Below are positions 7,575 through 17,629 of a DNA stretch of 32,145 bases, in pieces. How positions within the stretch are numbered: the first letter of the stretch is position 1; each line of letters begins with the position of its first letter. The position numbers and the translations under genes were made by a program. This stretch comes from an uncultured Saprospiraceae bacterium (GTDB lineage: Bacteria > Bacteroidota > Bacteroidia > Chitinophagales > Saprospiraceae), in contig CALFWI010000182.1 in NCBI GenBank assembly GCA_937928615.1, positions 1-32,145 of the forward strand. Reading direction: 5' to 3'. A model generated the notes under the pieces. That model made no database searches. It was given only the letters and a program-made list of their open reading frames with translations, and had not been told where the DNA came from.

Positions 7575-10500
7575 ATGGCAAAACGTCTGATTAAAGTAGC
7601 AAAAGAACTTAATGTAGGTACAACTACAATTGTGGACTTTCTCAACCGAAATGGATTTGAGATAGAGGATAAACCTATTGCTAAAGTTACGGCAGAGATG
7701 GAACAGAAACTTCATCAAGAGTTTCAGGAATCCTATGCGATCAAAGAAAAAGCAAATCAGTTGATTATTGGTACTCGTCCGACAACCAGGAAAGAGCCAG
7801 TAGCACCTCCGCCCCCAGTAGCACCACCTCCTCCTCCAATAACGAAGAAGGCGGTAGCACCACCGCCACCTCCAATTCCTCCAGTAGTTGAAGTGAAGCA
7901 GGAAGAAGTGATTGTACCTGAACCTCCGAAGAAAGAGGTGAAGGAAGAAGCACCTATTCCTGAAAAAAAGGAACGAGGGCCTGGATTGAAAATTCTTGGT
8001 AAAATTGATTTAGATGCAAGAAGGCATAAGAAGAAGCCAAAGAAAGAAACACCTCCTCCAGTGGTTGCTAAACCTAAGAAAGAAATAAAAGAAGCAACAC
8101 CTATAGTCGAAGTGCAAAAAGAAGTGATAAAGCCTGTTGTTGAAAAAGTAGAAGCTCCTGTAATTGAGCCTAAACCTATAGTTTCAATACCTAAGGAAGA
8201 AATACCCAAAGCAGAAACGCCTAAGGAAGCAACACCTAAAGCAGAAACGCCTAAGGAAGCAACACCTAAAGTAGAAACGCCTAAGGAAGCAACACCTAAA
8301 GTAGTGGCAACACCACCCGTTGCATCTCTCTCGGAAGTAGAAAAGCCTGTAGTTGAAAAACAAAAGCCTGCGGAAGAGAAGCCTGTTGCAGAAAAAGAAG
8401 AACCTCTAAAAGAAAAGCTTACAGAAGAAAAACCTGTTGCAGAGAAACCACCGGTACCTAAAGCGACTCCTGCCGCTGATGTGGACGCGCCTAAAGAAAT
8501 TATTAAGCGTGGAGTTATTAGAGCAGAGGCACCAAAGCTTAAAGGCACAAAAATTCTTGGTAAAATTGATATTGGCAAATTTTCAAAGCCAAAGAAAAAG
8601 AAAAGTGGTAATCAATCACAATCAAATCGTGGAAATGCTTCTAAGCCTACTGGCGATAAAAGTGCGAAACCTGTAGCTTCTTCGGATTCTACTACCCCTA
8701 AAAAACGTAGAAGAAAAAGAAAGAAAATAGAGACGCCTGCTACTGCATCAGGTGGTCAGCAGAGACAAGGCCAAGGCGGTGGTGGTAATAGAACCAGACG
8801 ACCAACTCAAGGCGGTGGTAATCGAGGAGGAGGTAACAACAGGACTGGTGGCAATAATAGAGGTGGTAGTAGAGGTAACAACAGGACTGGCAAAGGCCGA
8901 AATGACGAAGTTAAAGAAGTTTCTCAAAAGGAAATCGAAGAGAAAATCAAAGCAACAATGGCTCGCCTTCAAGGTGGAGGTGGCAAAAGACGCCAGAAGC
9001 TTAGAAGAGATAAGAGAGAGAGTATTCGAGAGAAACAAGAACAAAAAGAATTAGAAAGTGTAAACGAAAAATTACAGTTGACAGAATTTGTTTCTGTTTC
9101 TGAATTGGCGAGTCTAATGGATACACCCGTGACGGATGTAATTATGACTTGTATGAATTTAGGGGTGATTGTTTCCATAAATCAGCGATTAGATGCAGAG
9201 ATTATTGAAGTAGTTGCTGCAGAATTTAATCATGAAGTTGAATTTATTTCTGCTGAAGAGCAAGTAGAGGAAGAAGAAGAAATTGTAGATGCACCAGAAG
9301 ACTTAAAGCCTCGTGCGCCAATTGTAACCGTAATGGGACACGTTGATCACGGTAAAACTTCTTTATTAGATTATATTAGAAAAGCCAATGTAGCGGACGG
9401 TGAAGCGGGTGGAATTACGCAACACATTGGAGCTTATGAGGTATTGGTAGGCGAAGAACAAAAGAAAATTACTTTCTTGGATACACCTGGTCACGAAGCC
9501 TTTACGGCAATGCGGGCAAGGGGAGCGAAAGTGACAGACGTAGCTGTTATTATTATTGCAGCGGATGATAGTATTATGCCTCAAACTAAGGAAGCTATTA
9601 GTCACGCACAAGCAGCTGGTGTGCCGATTATTTTTGCGATTAATAAGATTGATAAAGATGGAGCATCGCCAGATAGAATTAAACAACAACTTTCAGGAAT
9701 GAATTTGTTGATTGAGGAATGGGGTGGACCGATTCAATCTCAAGATATTTCTGCTAAAACGGGATTGAATATCGATTTACTTTTAGAGAAAATTTTGTTA
9801 GAAGCTGAATTATTAGAACTTCAAGCAAATCCTAATAGACAAGCAATTGGTGCTATTTTGGAGGCTTCTCTAGATAAAGGTCGAGGGTATGTTTCTAAAG
9901 CATTGGTTCAAACAGGTACTTTGAAAATCGGAGATCCTGTTGTTGCTGGAGAACATTCTGGTAAGATTAAAGCCATGTTCAACGAAAGAGGGGAGCGAAT
10001 TAAAATAGCTGGCCCAGCTACACCTGTCTTAATTTTAGGATTAAGTGGTGCGCCACAAGCAGGGGAGAAATTTAGAGTATTGGATAGTGAACAAGAAACC
10101 CGACAAATTGCGGCTAAACGAGCACAGATTTCTAGAGAACAAAGTAATAGAGCTAGTAAACGTATTAGTTTAGATGAAATCGGAAGACGTTTAGCTTTAG
10201 GTACCTTTAAAGAATTGAACTTGATTGTGAAGGGTGATGTGGATGGTTCTATTGAAGCCTTAGCAGATTCTTTAATCAAGCAATCTATTGAAACGGTACA
10301 GGTAAATGTTATTCATAAAGCGGTAGGACAGATTATTGAATCGGATGTCTTATTAGCTTCTGCTTCTGATGCGATTATTATTGGTTTCCAAGTAAGACCG
10401 TCTTTAGGTGCTAGAAAGTTAGCAGAGAAAGAAGGTGTGGAAATTAAAACGTACTCTATTATTTATGAAGCAATCGAAGAAATCCGTTCTGCGATTGAAG

Positions 10501-10850
10501 GTATGCTAGAACCTACGAAGGAAGAGAAAGTAATGGGCGAGGTTCAAATCCGTGAAACGTACAAAATTAGTAAAATTGGTACGATTGCTGGATGTTACGT
10601 TCAGGATGGAAAGGTTACTAGAAATGCACATATCCGCTTGATTAGAAATGGTATCGTTATCTACCCAACTAAAGAAGGTGTACATGGAGAGATTAGTTCT
10701 CTTAAACGCTTTAAGGATGATGCGAAGGAAGTTAAAGCAGGCTTAGAATGTGGTATTACCATAAAGAACTTCAATGACATTAAGGTCGATGATATTATCG
10801 AAGCTTATGAAATTGTTGAAGTGAAGCAAACGCTTGAAGCGAATAGATAA
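7575..10850 (+). CDS. infB: Translation initiation factor IF-2 with long low-complexity N-terminal region
   Basis: [35 protein letters not shown]-terminus; G-domain motifs [29 protein letters not shown] at 7575 preferred over the track start at 7524. Confidence 0.97.
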   Translation: MAKRLIKVAKELNVGTTTIVDFLNRNGFEIEDKPIAKVTAEMEQKLHQEFQESYAIKEKANQLIIGTRPTTRKEPVAPPPPVAPPPPPITKKAVAPPPPPIPPVVEVKQEEVIVPEPPKKEVKEEAPIPEKKERGPGLKILGKIDLDARRHKKKPKKETPPPVVAKPKKEIKEATPIVEVQKEVIKPVVEKVEAPVIEPKPIVSIPKEEIPKAETPKEATPKAETPKEATPKVETPKEATPKVVATPPVASLSEVEKPVVEKQKPAEEKPVAEKEEPLKEKLTEEKPVAEKPPVPKATPAADVDAPKEIIKRGVIRAEAPKLKGTKILGKIDIGKFSKPKKKKSGNQSQSNRGNASKPTGDKSAKPVASSDSTTPKKRRRKRKKIETPATASGGQQRQGQGGGGNRTRRPTQGGGNRGGGNNRTGGNNRGGSRGNNRTGKGRNDEVKEVSQKEIEEKIKATMARLQGGGGKRRQKLRRDKRESIREKQEQKELESVNEKLQLTEFVSVSELASLMDTPVTDVIMTCMNLGVIVSINQRLDAEIIEVVAAEFNHEVEFISAEEQVEEEEEIVDAPEDLKPRAPIVTVMGHVDHGKTSLLDYIRKANVADGEAGGITQHIGAYEVLVGEEQKKITFLDTPGHEAFTAMRARGAKVTDVAVIIIAADDSIMPQTKEAISHAQAAGVPIIFAINKIDKDGASPDRIKQQLSGMNLLIEEWGGPIQSQDISAKTGLNIDLLLEKILLEAELLELQANPNRQAIGAILEASLDKGRGYVSKALVQTGTLKIGDPVVAGEHSGKIKAMFNERGERIKIAGPATPVLILGLSGAPQAGEKFRVLDSEQETRQIAAKRAQISREQSNRASKRISLDEIGRRLALGTFKELNLIVKGDVDGSIEALADSLIKQSIETVQVNVIHKAVGQIIESDVLLASASDAIIIGFQVRPSLGARKLAEKEGVEIKTYSIIYEAIEEIRSAIEGMLEPTKEEKVMGEVQIRETYKISKIGTIAGCYVQDGKVTRNAHIRLIRNGIVIYPTKEGVHGEISSLKRFKDDAKEVKAGLECGITIKNFNDIKVDDIIEAYEIVEVKQTLEANR
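8211..8300 (+). repeat. Three tandem 30-bp in-frame repeats within infB ([10 protein letters not shown] units)
   Basis: gcagaaacgcctaaggaagcaacacctaaa at 8211-8240, 8241-8270 and 8271-8300 (third differs by one base). Confidence 0.95.
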
Positions 10851-10895
10851 TTCATAAAATTGTTCAGTTAAACTTTGACTGATACACTATAAATA

Positions 10896-10938
10896 AACCT
10901 CCTACGTGATGATAAATCCGTAGGAGGTTTTCTTTTTA
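10896..10938 (+). terminator. Intrinsic terminator after infB
   Basis: AACCTCCTACG (10896-10906) / CGTAGGAGGTT (10919-10929), 11-bp perfect stem followed by TTCTTTTT. Confidence 0.9.
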
Positions 10939-11127
10939 GTTCATGTTTAAAAAATTAGTGTAAAATATACACTAAGCTTTTCCTTTTAGGTTTATTTCAA
11001 CTACTTTTGTTGGAATTTAATATTGAATTGTTTGAGGTGAATAACGTTCTTTTACACTTATAAAATTCATTGATTTATCCCCCTTTTTTAAGGGCAATTG
11101 AGTTTTAATATATAAACGAAAATAAAA

Positions 11128-12654
11128 ATGCAAACGGAAAAAATAATTTTAGTAATTCTTGATGGATGGGGACATGGAAAAGACCCTAAAGTAAGTGCCT
11201 TAGCACAGGCCAATACCCCTTACGTAGATAGTTTGTATGAAAAATATCCAAATGCTGAATTGGTAACTTATGGAGAAGAGGTTGGGTTACCAGAGGGACA
11301 AATGGGGAATTCTGAAGTCGGGCATTTGAATATTGGTGCGGGTCGAGTCGTTTATCAAGAATTAGCTAGAATTAATAAAGCGATTAGAGAAAAGACCTTA
11401 GCAAAAAATGAGACTTTAGTTGCTGGGTTAAAATATGCTAAAGAAAATAATAAAGCGGTTCATTTGATTGGCTTGGTTTCTGATGGTGGGGTACATTCTC
11501 ACATCAATCACCTCAAAGCTTTGTGTGATATAACGACAGATTATGACTTAGAAGACGTGTTTATCCATGCTTTTATGGACGGTCGAGATACTGCGCCTAA
11601 TGGGGGCTTGGGGTACTTAAAAGATTTAAAAAAGCATATTAAGGGAACATCTGCTAAAATTGCTTCTGTTATTGGACGGTATTATGCAATGGATAGAGAT
11701 AACCGCTGGGAAAGAATAAAATTAGCTTACGATGTTTTGGTTAATGCTACTGGGGAAAAAACTAATGATGTCCTAAAAACGGTTAAAGCTAGATATGTGG
11801 CAGGAGAAACAGATGAATTTCTAATGCCAATAGTTAGAACTTTTAGAGGGAAACCAATTGCTAAAATTGAGTCGGATGATGTCGTTATCTTTTATAATTT
11901 TAGAACAGACAGACCAAGAGAAATTACCGAAGTATTGACGCAATCCGATAAACCTGAATTTGGTATGAAAAAATTGCCACTTCGATTTTTGACGATGACT
12001 CGATATGATGAAAGTTTTAAGGGAATCGATGTCCTATTTACCAAAGATAATATCGAAAATACTTTAGGAGATGTGTTGGCGAAGGCAGGGAAAACACAAG
12101 TGAGAATAGCAGAGACAGAAAAATATCCACATGTTACTTTTTTCTTTAATGGAGGGAGAGAAGCAAAATTTGAAGGCGAAAGTAGAATCTTAATCCCTTC
12201 TCCAAAAGTAGCTACTTACGATTTACAACCAGAAATGAATGCTATTGAAGCTACAGATAAACTAATTGCACATATTGAAGAACACCAACCTAATTTTGTG
12301 TGTTTAAATTATGCGAATACAGATATGGTTGGACATACGGGCGTATTTTCAGCAGCGATGAAAGCTGCCGAGACGGTTGATACTTGTTTAGAGCGATTAA
12401 TGGAGGTAACGCTAAAAAATAATTATGATGCCATTGTCATTGCAGACCATGGTAATTCTGATTTTATGATCAATGCAGATGGTTCGCCACATACCGCCCA
12501 TACAACAAATCCTGTTCCTTGCTTTTACCTTAGTAATACGGTGAATGGACGGACTATAAAAGATGGAAAATTAGGAGATATTGCTCCAACCATCTTAAAT
12601 TTGCTAGGATTGGAAATACCTCAAGATATGGATGGAGATAATTTAATTGCTTAA
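11128..12654 (+). CDS. gpmI: 2,3-bisphosphoglycerate-independent phosphoglycerate mutase
   Basis: ILVILDGWGHG, GNSEVGHLNIGAGRVVYQEL, DGRDTAPNGG, GRYYAMDRDNRWER, NYANTDMVGHTG and IADHGNSD motifs. Confidence 0.97.
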   Translation: MQTEKIILVILDGWGHGKDPKVSALAQANTPYVDSLYEKYPNAELVTYGEEVGLPEGQMGNSEVGHLNIGAGRVVYQELARINKAIREKTLAKNETLVAGLKYAKENNKAVHLIGLVSDGGVHSHINHLKALCDITTDYDLEDVFIHAFMDGRDTAPNGGLGYLKDLKKHIKGTSAKIASVIGRYYAMDRDNRWERIKLAYDVLVNATGEKTNDVLKTVKARYVAGETDEFLMPIVRTFRGKPIAKIESDDVVIFYNFRTDRPREITEVLTQSDKPEFGMKKLPLRFLTMTRYDESFKGIDVLFTKDNIENTLGDVLAKAGKTQVRIAETEKYPHVTFFFNGGREAKFEGESRILIPSPKVATYDLQPEMNAIEATDKLIAHIEEHQPNFVCLNYANTDMVGHTGVFSAAMKAAETVDTCLERLMEVTLKNNYDAIVIADHGNSDFMINADGSPHTAHTTNPVPCFYLSNTVNGRTIKDGKLGDIAPTILNLLGLEIPQDMDGDNLIA

Positions 12655-12807
12655 AAAAGAGGGGGATGAACGAATTTAGTATAAGAAACGAGCGGTTTTA
12701 ATCAAGTCACCAAACTATAGTTTTTGGGATGTGAATATAGATTCAATGACTATTTGATAAATACAGAGGGAATTCGTTTTACTAAATTCATTCATTAGGT
12801 AAAAAAA

Positions 12808-12838
12808 GTTCCACAGGCTTTAAGAAAACCTGTGGAAC
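12808..12838. terminator. Hairpin downstream of gpmI; poly-T tract lies on the minus-strand side
   Basis: GTTCCACAGG-ctttaagaaaa-CCTGTGGAAC, preceded on + by AAAAAAA, so it reads as stem + TTTTTTT on the minus strand. Confidence 0.6.
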
Positions 12839-13230
12839 GCTAGCGTGTAATTTTCTCAACATCGTTTAAATTAGGAGACCTTTTTTTCATAAAGCCGCCT
12901 CCCCATAAGGCAGGCGGCATTGGGGGGATTTTGAGTTTGGTTAAAATCCATTTCGGGGGGAAGAAATGAAAGTTATTCTTAGCCGTGGCTCCCTTAATGC
13001 CTGAATTGCGAGAGTATGAGTTACGGTCTTGGATGGTGCCTATTCAGTATCAGCATTCATCCAGTCTCGTAATTACCAACTAAAAAAGTAATGTAAAACA
13101 AGTATTTATTCAGCTTTCATTAAATCACTTATTTAATACGATTTATTGAATTTGAACTTGATACTTGAATTTGAACTTTTGAGTAATTTCCCTTCTCTCA
13201 TAGCTCACAACTCAAAATTAACGAAAGCCT

Positions 13231-13782
13231 ATGCGACTTTGTATTGTTTTTTTAGGATTAATAATGATCTTTTTACCTGCTTGTCAAGAGGCTGTTAAAC
13301 CATTACAAGTTGATAAACGTGCCGTGTTTTTTGATCTAAAAGATTTTTTTCAAAAAGAAAAAATCCGTTTAGAAAAGATAAATTCATTTAAAAAGACAGT
13401 ATCTATTAATGGAGTATCCGAAGAAAAAGAGCTAACTACGTTAAATTTTGACAACGAACTCTCCATTTTTATTGCATCTGATATTAATAGACCTGCCTGG
13501 TCTGATAAATATAAAGTTGATAGTGTTTTTACGGCTCAAAAAGAACTAAGTCAAATTACTTATACGGTCTTAGATGAATCGCTTAAGACTAAAAAAATTG
13601 CTATTGATTTCCGAAATAACGCACTTGTAAATATCAAAATTGAAAAAGCTACAGATAATGCAGTTGCTCAATCAAAACAAACTTTATCTTATCATGTGGG
13701 TAAAGGATATGTTATCCAAAGCGAACAAGCTTTAAGCCTTTCTGATACAAAAACAATTTTAGTACAAGTGGAATATCAGTAG
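13231..13782 (+). CDS. Hypothetical lipoprotein
   Basis: 183-aa ORF, signal MRLCIVFLGLIMIFLPACQE with lipobox LPAC. Confidence 0.75.
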   Translation: MRLCIVFLGLIMIFLPACQEAVKPLQVDKRAVFFDLKDFFQKEKIRLEKINSFKKTVSINGVSEEKELTTLNFDNELSIFIASDINRPAWSDKYKVDSVFTAQKELSQITYTVLDESLKTKKIAIDFRNNALVNIKIEKATDNAVAQSKQTLSYHVGKGYVIQSEQALSLSDTKTILVQVEYQ

Positions 13783-13828
13783 GCAGTTTTCCATAAAAAG
13801 CAGTGCTACTGCTTAACTGCCAACTGAA

Positions 13829-14629
13829 TCAGGTTACGTTGATAAATTTCAGCAAAACGGCGGGATTTTCAAATAAAGATAGCCTTTTATCTGATACGTT
13901 TTGCTGTTGAAATTTATCAATCACTATTTCTTCTTTTACGTCAACTAGTGTCATAATAATTCTTCTATTAAAATCTCTAGTTTTTGGTAATCCTTTTCCT
14001 TTAAAATAAACTGCTGGACTAGATGTTTCCGCTACCTTCATTTTTAATCGGTAAGCAGGAATACCACTTGCCAATAAAAAATTCTGAATCATTCGAGCTC
14101 GTTTTTTGGAAATCATCTGATTACGTGCCTTTTCTCCAATATCATCTGTATGACCGACAATTCTTAATTTTAGCTGAGGATGCTTCTTCATAACGGTTAA
14201 TGCTTCTTCCAAAGAGTTTAACAGTTCTTTACTAAAGCTTAAATCTTCTGCTGTAAATCGAACGGAACGGATAAATAACGCCTCTTTTTCTGGCACCATC
14301 ATTAATGGTAATTCATGTGAATCTTCCATGTAGGCAAATAAGGGTTGATCTAACTCAATAATATGCGTGTTTGAGAAACCACTACTAATAGCCTTTTGTT
14401 GAGCCGCCTTTGCTGCCTCTAAAGTATAAAATTCACCTAAAGTATAACGTGTAAAATTATTATGGTCTTTTTCTGCGTAAAAATGGTTATAGCCAGCAAA
14501 AGCAAAAAAAGTAGGGGATATTTCTTCTGTAAAAGCTGCTAATTGTACCTGATAAATTTGAGCCTGTATATTTCCCAAAAAGCTCAAGTATAAGTAACAA
14601 ATAGTCAATAAGGTGCATCGCTTTCTCAT
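13829..14629 (-). CDS. OmpA-family C-terminal domain protein
   Basis: OmpA-like region: EALTVMKKHPQLKLRIVGHTDDIGEKARNQMISKKRARMIQNFLLASGIPAYRLKM...NRRIIMTL; N-terminal region SPOR-like (YQVQLAAFTEE...FYTLEAAKAAQQKAI). Confidence 0.85.
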   Translation of the reverse strand: MRKRCTLLTICYLYLSFLGNIQAQIYQVQLAAFTEEISPTFFAFAGYNHFYAEKDHNNFTRYTLGEFYTLEAAKAAQQKAISSGFSNTHIIELDQPLFAYMEDSHELPLMMVPEKEALFIRSVRFTAEDLSFSKELLNSLEEALTVMKKHPQLKLRIVGHTDDIGEKARNQMISKKRARMIQNFLLASGIPAYRLKMKVAETSSPAVYFKGKGLPKTRDFNRRIIMTLVDVKEEIVIDKFQQQNVSDKRLSLFENPAVLLKFINVT

Positions 14630-14819
14630 ACGAAAAAGAATTTAAAACCTTCGGTAGTTTGAAGATTTAATTAAAAAATGTCATGTGATTTTTTTGCAAA
14701 GTGCGATTGTAGCATACATCAAATACGCTACCATCTTTTTTTGCTATACTTAAATGTAATCTAGTATAAAAAGTAAGTGATGCTTTTTTATCCAAGAACA
14801 AGCTAATTTCACTCGACGT

Positions 14820-14862
14820 AAATAGTTAATCGTTTATCAGTAATAGGGATGATTAACTATTT
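14820..14862. repeat. Inverted repeat/hairpin in divergent intergenic region
   Basis: AAATAGTTAATC (14820-14831) / GATTAACTATTT (14851-14862), 12-bp perfect arms. Confidence 0.85.
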
Positions 14863-15238
14863 TGAGCCTAAGCGATTATAGCCTCGGTTTATACGATAAT
14901 TATAGTTTTTTTAGTAAAATTATTAAATCTAAAAGACGTAAAAATCTTTTACAATTTAATTTGGTGGTAAGTTTTGGTTTCCCGATTGAAATTCGGGATT
15001 GTGTGTAAGAAATATCTAAAATATTCCTATTGTGTGTAAGTATGGTTCAAAAGTACAGCAATTCTTATTAAAACACAAAATAATATATTTTTTTTAATAA
15101 AATAATGAAACATTTGCTAATAACTGTCAAATTTTAGGAGGCATGACTTATAAAAAGTTATATTAGAGTGAAGGTGACGTATTTATTTTTTTAATTATTA
15201 TTTAAAAAATGCCTAGAAACCTTATTTTTCGCTAATAA

Positions 15239-15271
15239 TTTGGTAATATTAGGATTCAATTAATATGTTTG
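15239..15271 (+). promoter_or_regulatory. Candidate Bacteroidota promoter upstream of pcm
   Basis: TTTG (15239-15242), 21-nt spacer, TATGTTTG (15264-15271). Confidence 0.4.
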
Positions 15272-15396
15272 AAGAAAATAAGCGTATGCTATCCTTTTAA
15301 TTTTAATCATTCTTTTAGTACTTCGCTATTCTTAAAAACAAAATTGAGCATTTACAACTATTACAATCAAACTAGAGATAAAACTATACCTAACTA

Positions 15397-16044
15397 TTGA
15401 AAGATACTTACAGACATAAAGGTTTGCGAAAGAGGTTGATTGATACCTTGTATCAAAAGGGAATTCGAGATGAACGAATTTTACATGCCTTTAATTCCGT
15501 ACCTCGTCATTTGTTTTTAGATAAGGCATTTGAAGAATGGGCTTATACTGATAAGGCGTTTCCGATTGGCAATAAGCAAACTATTTCTCAACCATTTACA
15601 GTCGCTTACCAAACAGACTTATTAGAGATTAAAAGACGAGATAAAGTATTAGAAGTGGGGACAGGTTCTGGTTTTCAAGCTGCTATTTTAGATAAACTAG
15701 GAGCAACAGTGTTAACTGTAGAGCGGCAAGAATTGCTTTATAAAAAAACAAGTAAATTATTAATGAAATTGGGATTCAATAATATTCGTACTTTTCTAAA
15801 AGACGGGATGAGTGGGTTGCCAGAATATGCACCTTTTGATAAAATAATCGTGACGGCAGCAGCTAGTGAAATTCCGACAGCGCTTTTAAGTCAATTGAAG
15901 ATTGGTGGTATTTTAATTATTCCGATAGGAAAGGAGCGTCAACAAATGTGTAAAATTATTAAAGAATCCGCCAAACAATACAAGCGAATATATTTAGATT
16001 ATTTTAAGTTCGTCCCTTTACTAAAAGGATTGAATAAAGATTAA
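15397..16044 (+). CDS. pcm: Protein-L-isoaspartate O-methyltransferase
   Basis: VPRHLFLDKAFEEWAYTDKAFPIGNKQTISQPFTVAYQTDLL...VLEVGTGSGFQAAIL; probable TTG start. Confidence 0.92.
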   Translation: MKDTYRHKGLRKRLIDTLYQKGIRDERILHAFNSVPRHLFLDKAFEEWAYTDKAFPIGNKQTISQPFTVAYQTDLLEIKRRDKVLEVGTGSGFQAAILDKLGATVLTVERQELLYKKTSKLLMKLGFNNIRTFLKDGMSGLPEYAPFDKIIVTAAASEIPTALLSQLKIGGILIIPIGKERQQMCKIIKESAKQYKRIYLDYFKFVPLLKGLNKD

Positions 16045-16168
16045 GTTATTGTAGGTTTGTTGGAAACTGTGATTTCCGACTGAAAATTATTTTTTGAAAT
16101 GAATTAATTGCATTTTTTCTGATTATCTATCCTTTCTGTTTCGACCGTGAACTGTTTACCGTCTTCTT

Positions 16169-16807
16169 TTAATCAAAGCGAATAATCATGGACCTAACCT
16201 TTAAATCAGCAATTTTTGCTTTTGGGTGGTTGGAAGAGAATAATTCATCGCCTAATAAATCAGGATAAACTGCTTCTGGATTAGTAGGTTCTAAAAAGAC
16301 GGCTAAATTTTTAGAAATACGCCCTTCTTGCCAATCGTTTGTATAGCCGCTATAATCCCATTCAAATCCTGCAAATTTGAAATCTTTGCCATTTATTTTG
16401 ACTAACTCTTCTAATGTCGTTCCTATACTTACGCCTTGACTTGTTCCCCAAGGAGATTTTTCATTTTCTATGAGGATTTCTGAAATTACTTGAAAAGGTT
16501 GGTCTAGTTGCCAAGAGATAAAAATTTCATTGTCTGTTTTAGGGAATACAACGGTAGCAATAGCTACTTCTCCTTCCCCCATACTTATTTCTTCTCGCTT
16601 GACATTTTCTTTACCGTAGGCTTTTATAATAGCTGCCTCTGTAAAATTTTTATTAATTAACCCCACTTTTTCTCCAGGAATACAAGTCCAGTTAACTATA
16701 TTTTTACTAGCATCAATTGCTTTTGGTGTATCATATTTTTTGTCGGTAGACTCAAATTTACAGGCTACAAGACATAATAAAAGTAATAAAAGAGATAGAT
16801 TTTTCAT
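16169..16807 (-). CDS. Hypothetical lipoprotein
   Basis: Start revised to ATG at 16807 (MKNLSLLLLLLCLVACKF; lipobox LVAC). Confidence 0.75.
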   Translation of the reverse strand: MKNLSLLLLLLCLVACKFESTDKKYDTPKAIDASKNIVNWTCIPGEKVGLINKNFTEAAIIKAYGKENVKREEISMGEGEVAIATVVFPKTDNEIFISWQLDQPFQVISEILIENEKSPWGTSQGVSIGTTLEELVKINGKDFKFAGFEWDYSGYTNDWQEGRISKNLAVFLEPTNPEAVYPDLLGDELFSSNHPKAKIADLKVRSMIIRFD

Positions 16808-16882
16808 AAGTAATTTAGTTTTGACATAGCTGGTGTAGTGGGTAGTAAACAATAAGTGGTTGTCTGTTGTCAGTTAGCTTAA

Positions 16883-17416
16883 TTAAAACTTTAAGGTATC
16901 TTCATTTTTAGCATTATTAAAAAGCAAATAATCTTTTCTATTTTTTGGTCCTTTAATACTTATGATGTTTTTTTGGTCATCAAAAGCTTCTAATAAGGTA
17001 TTGTTTTTTACATGTAATTTGCTGAAAGGCTGGATGTTTTCGACCTCTAAGTAACACCAAACTGCAACGAGGTCTTCTGATACTTCTTTTCCTACAAATG
17101 TATAATTCACCGCTTCATCGTCTAAACTAATTTTTAATTTTTGTTGTAAATACTTATAAATATATTCCTCCGCTTTATCAGACTCTTTTTCTGTACAGAT
17201 AAATAATTTATCTGCTCCCTGTAGCCGAAGGGCATCTTCTAAATCATCGATAAAAATATGTAAGGTTAATTGTAAAGCACTTTCTTTTTCATTATACTCA
17301 ATGGAGCATTTACTGATATGAAATTCATGAGGTGGAAGTACCCTAGCACTAGAAAAGATAGCTGCGGAAGGAAACAATAAACAGCATAAAAAAAAATAGA
17401 ATTTCAATTGTTGCAT
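16883..17416 (-). CDS. DUF6702-like hypothetical exported protein
   Basis: Start revised to ATG at 17416 (MQQLKFYFFLCCLLFPSAAIFS); HEFHISKCSIEYNEKESALQLTLHIFIDDLEDALR is typical of the family. Confidence 0.75.
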   Translation of the reverse strand: MQQLKFYFFLCCLLFPSAAIFSSARVLPPHEFHISKCSIEYNEKESALQLTLHIFIDDLEDALRLQGADKLFICTEKESDKAEEYIYKYLQQKLKISLDDEAVNYTFVGKEVSEDLVAVWCYLEVENIQPFSKLHVKNNTLLEAFDDQKNIISIKGPKNRKDYLLFNNAKNEDTLKF

Positions 17417-17629
17417 AGTTCTTAAAGTTACTAAATTGAAATGGTTTTTTATTATAGGGATGCAAAAAATGGAGTTATCAATTCTCGGCACCTTGTTTAG
17501 ACAAAAATACGGAACTATTAGTCACTTAAAAAATATTAGTGTCCTAACTTTTATAAATAGATTTGCTATCCTTTGAAAAATGCTTGACGAATTTTTACCT
17601 GTCAGTCGACAGGCATCATTCATCGTTTT

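Noticed and set aside
8211-8300. Tandem repeats considered as a CRISPR array
   Set aside because: No spacers; units are contiguous, in frame and encode the IF-2 linker.
7757-8578. 273-aa minus-strand ORF antisense to infB
   Set aside because: Low-complexity Ser/Gly/Thr product caused by the Pro/Glu/Lys/Ala-rich coding strand of IF-2; no domain signal. The 7765-7953, 8437-8676, 8748-9044, 8752-9054 and 8969-9178 ORFs are likewise shadow ORFs.
12979-13083. Possible short ORF (LAVAPLMPELREYELRSWMVPIQYQHSSSLVITN) in the gpmI downstream gap
   Set aside because: Only about 34 codons, no start context and no recognisable homology; retained only as part of the intergenic-gap observation.
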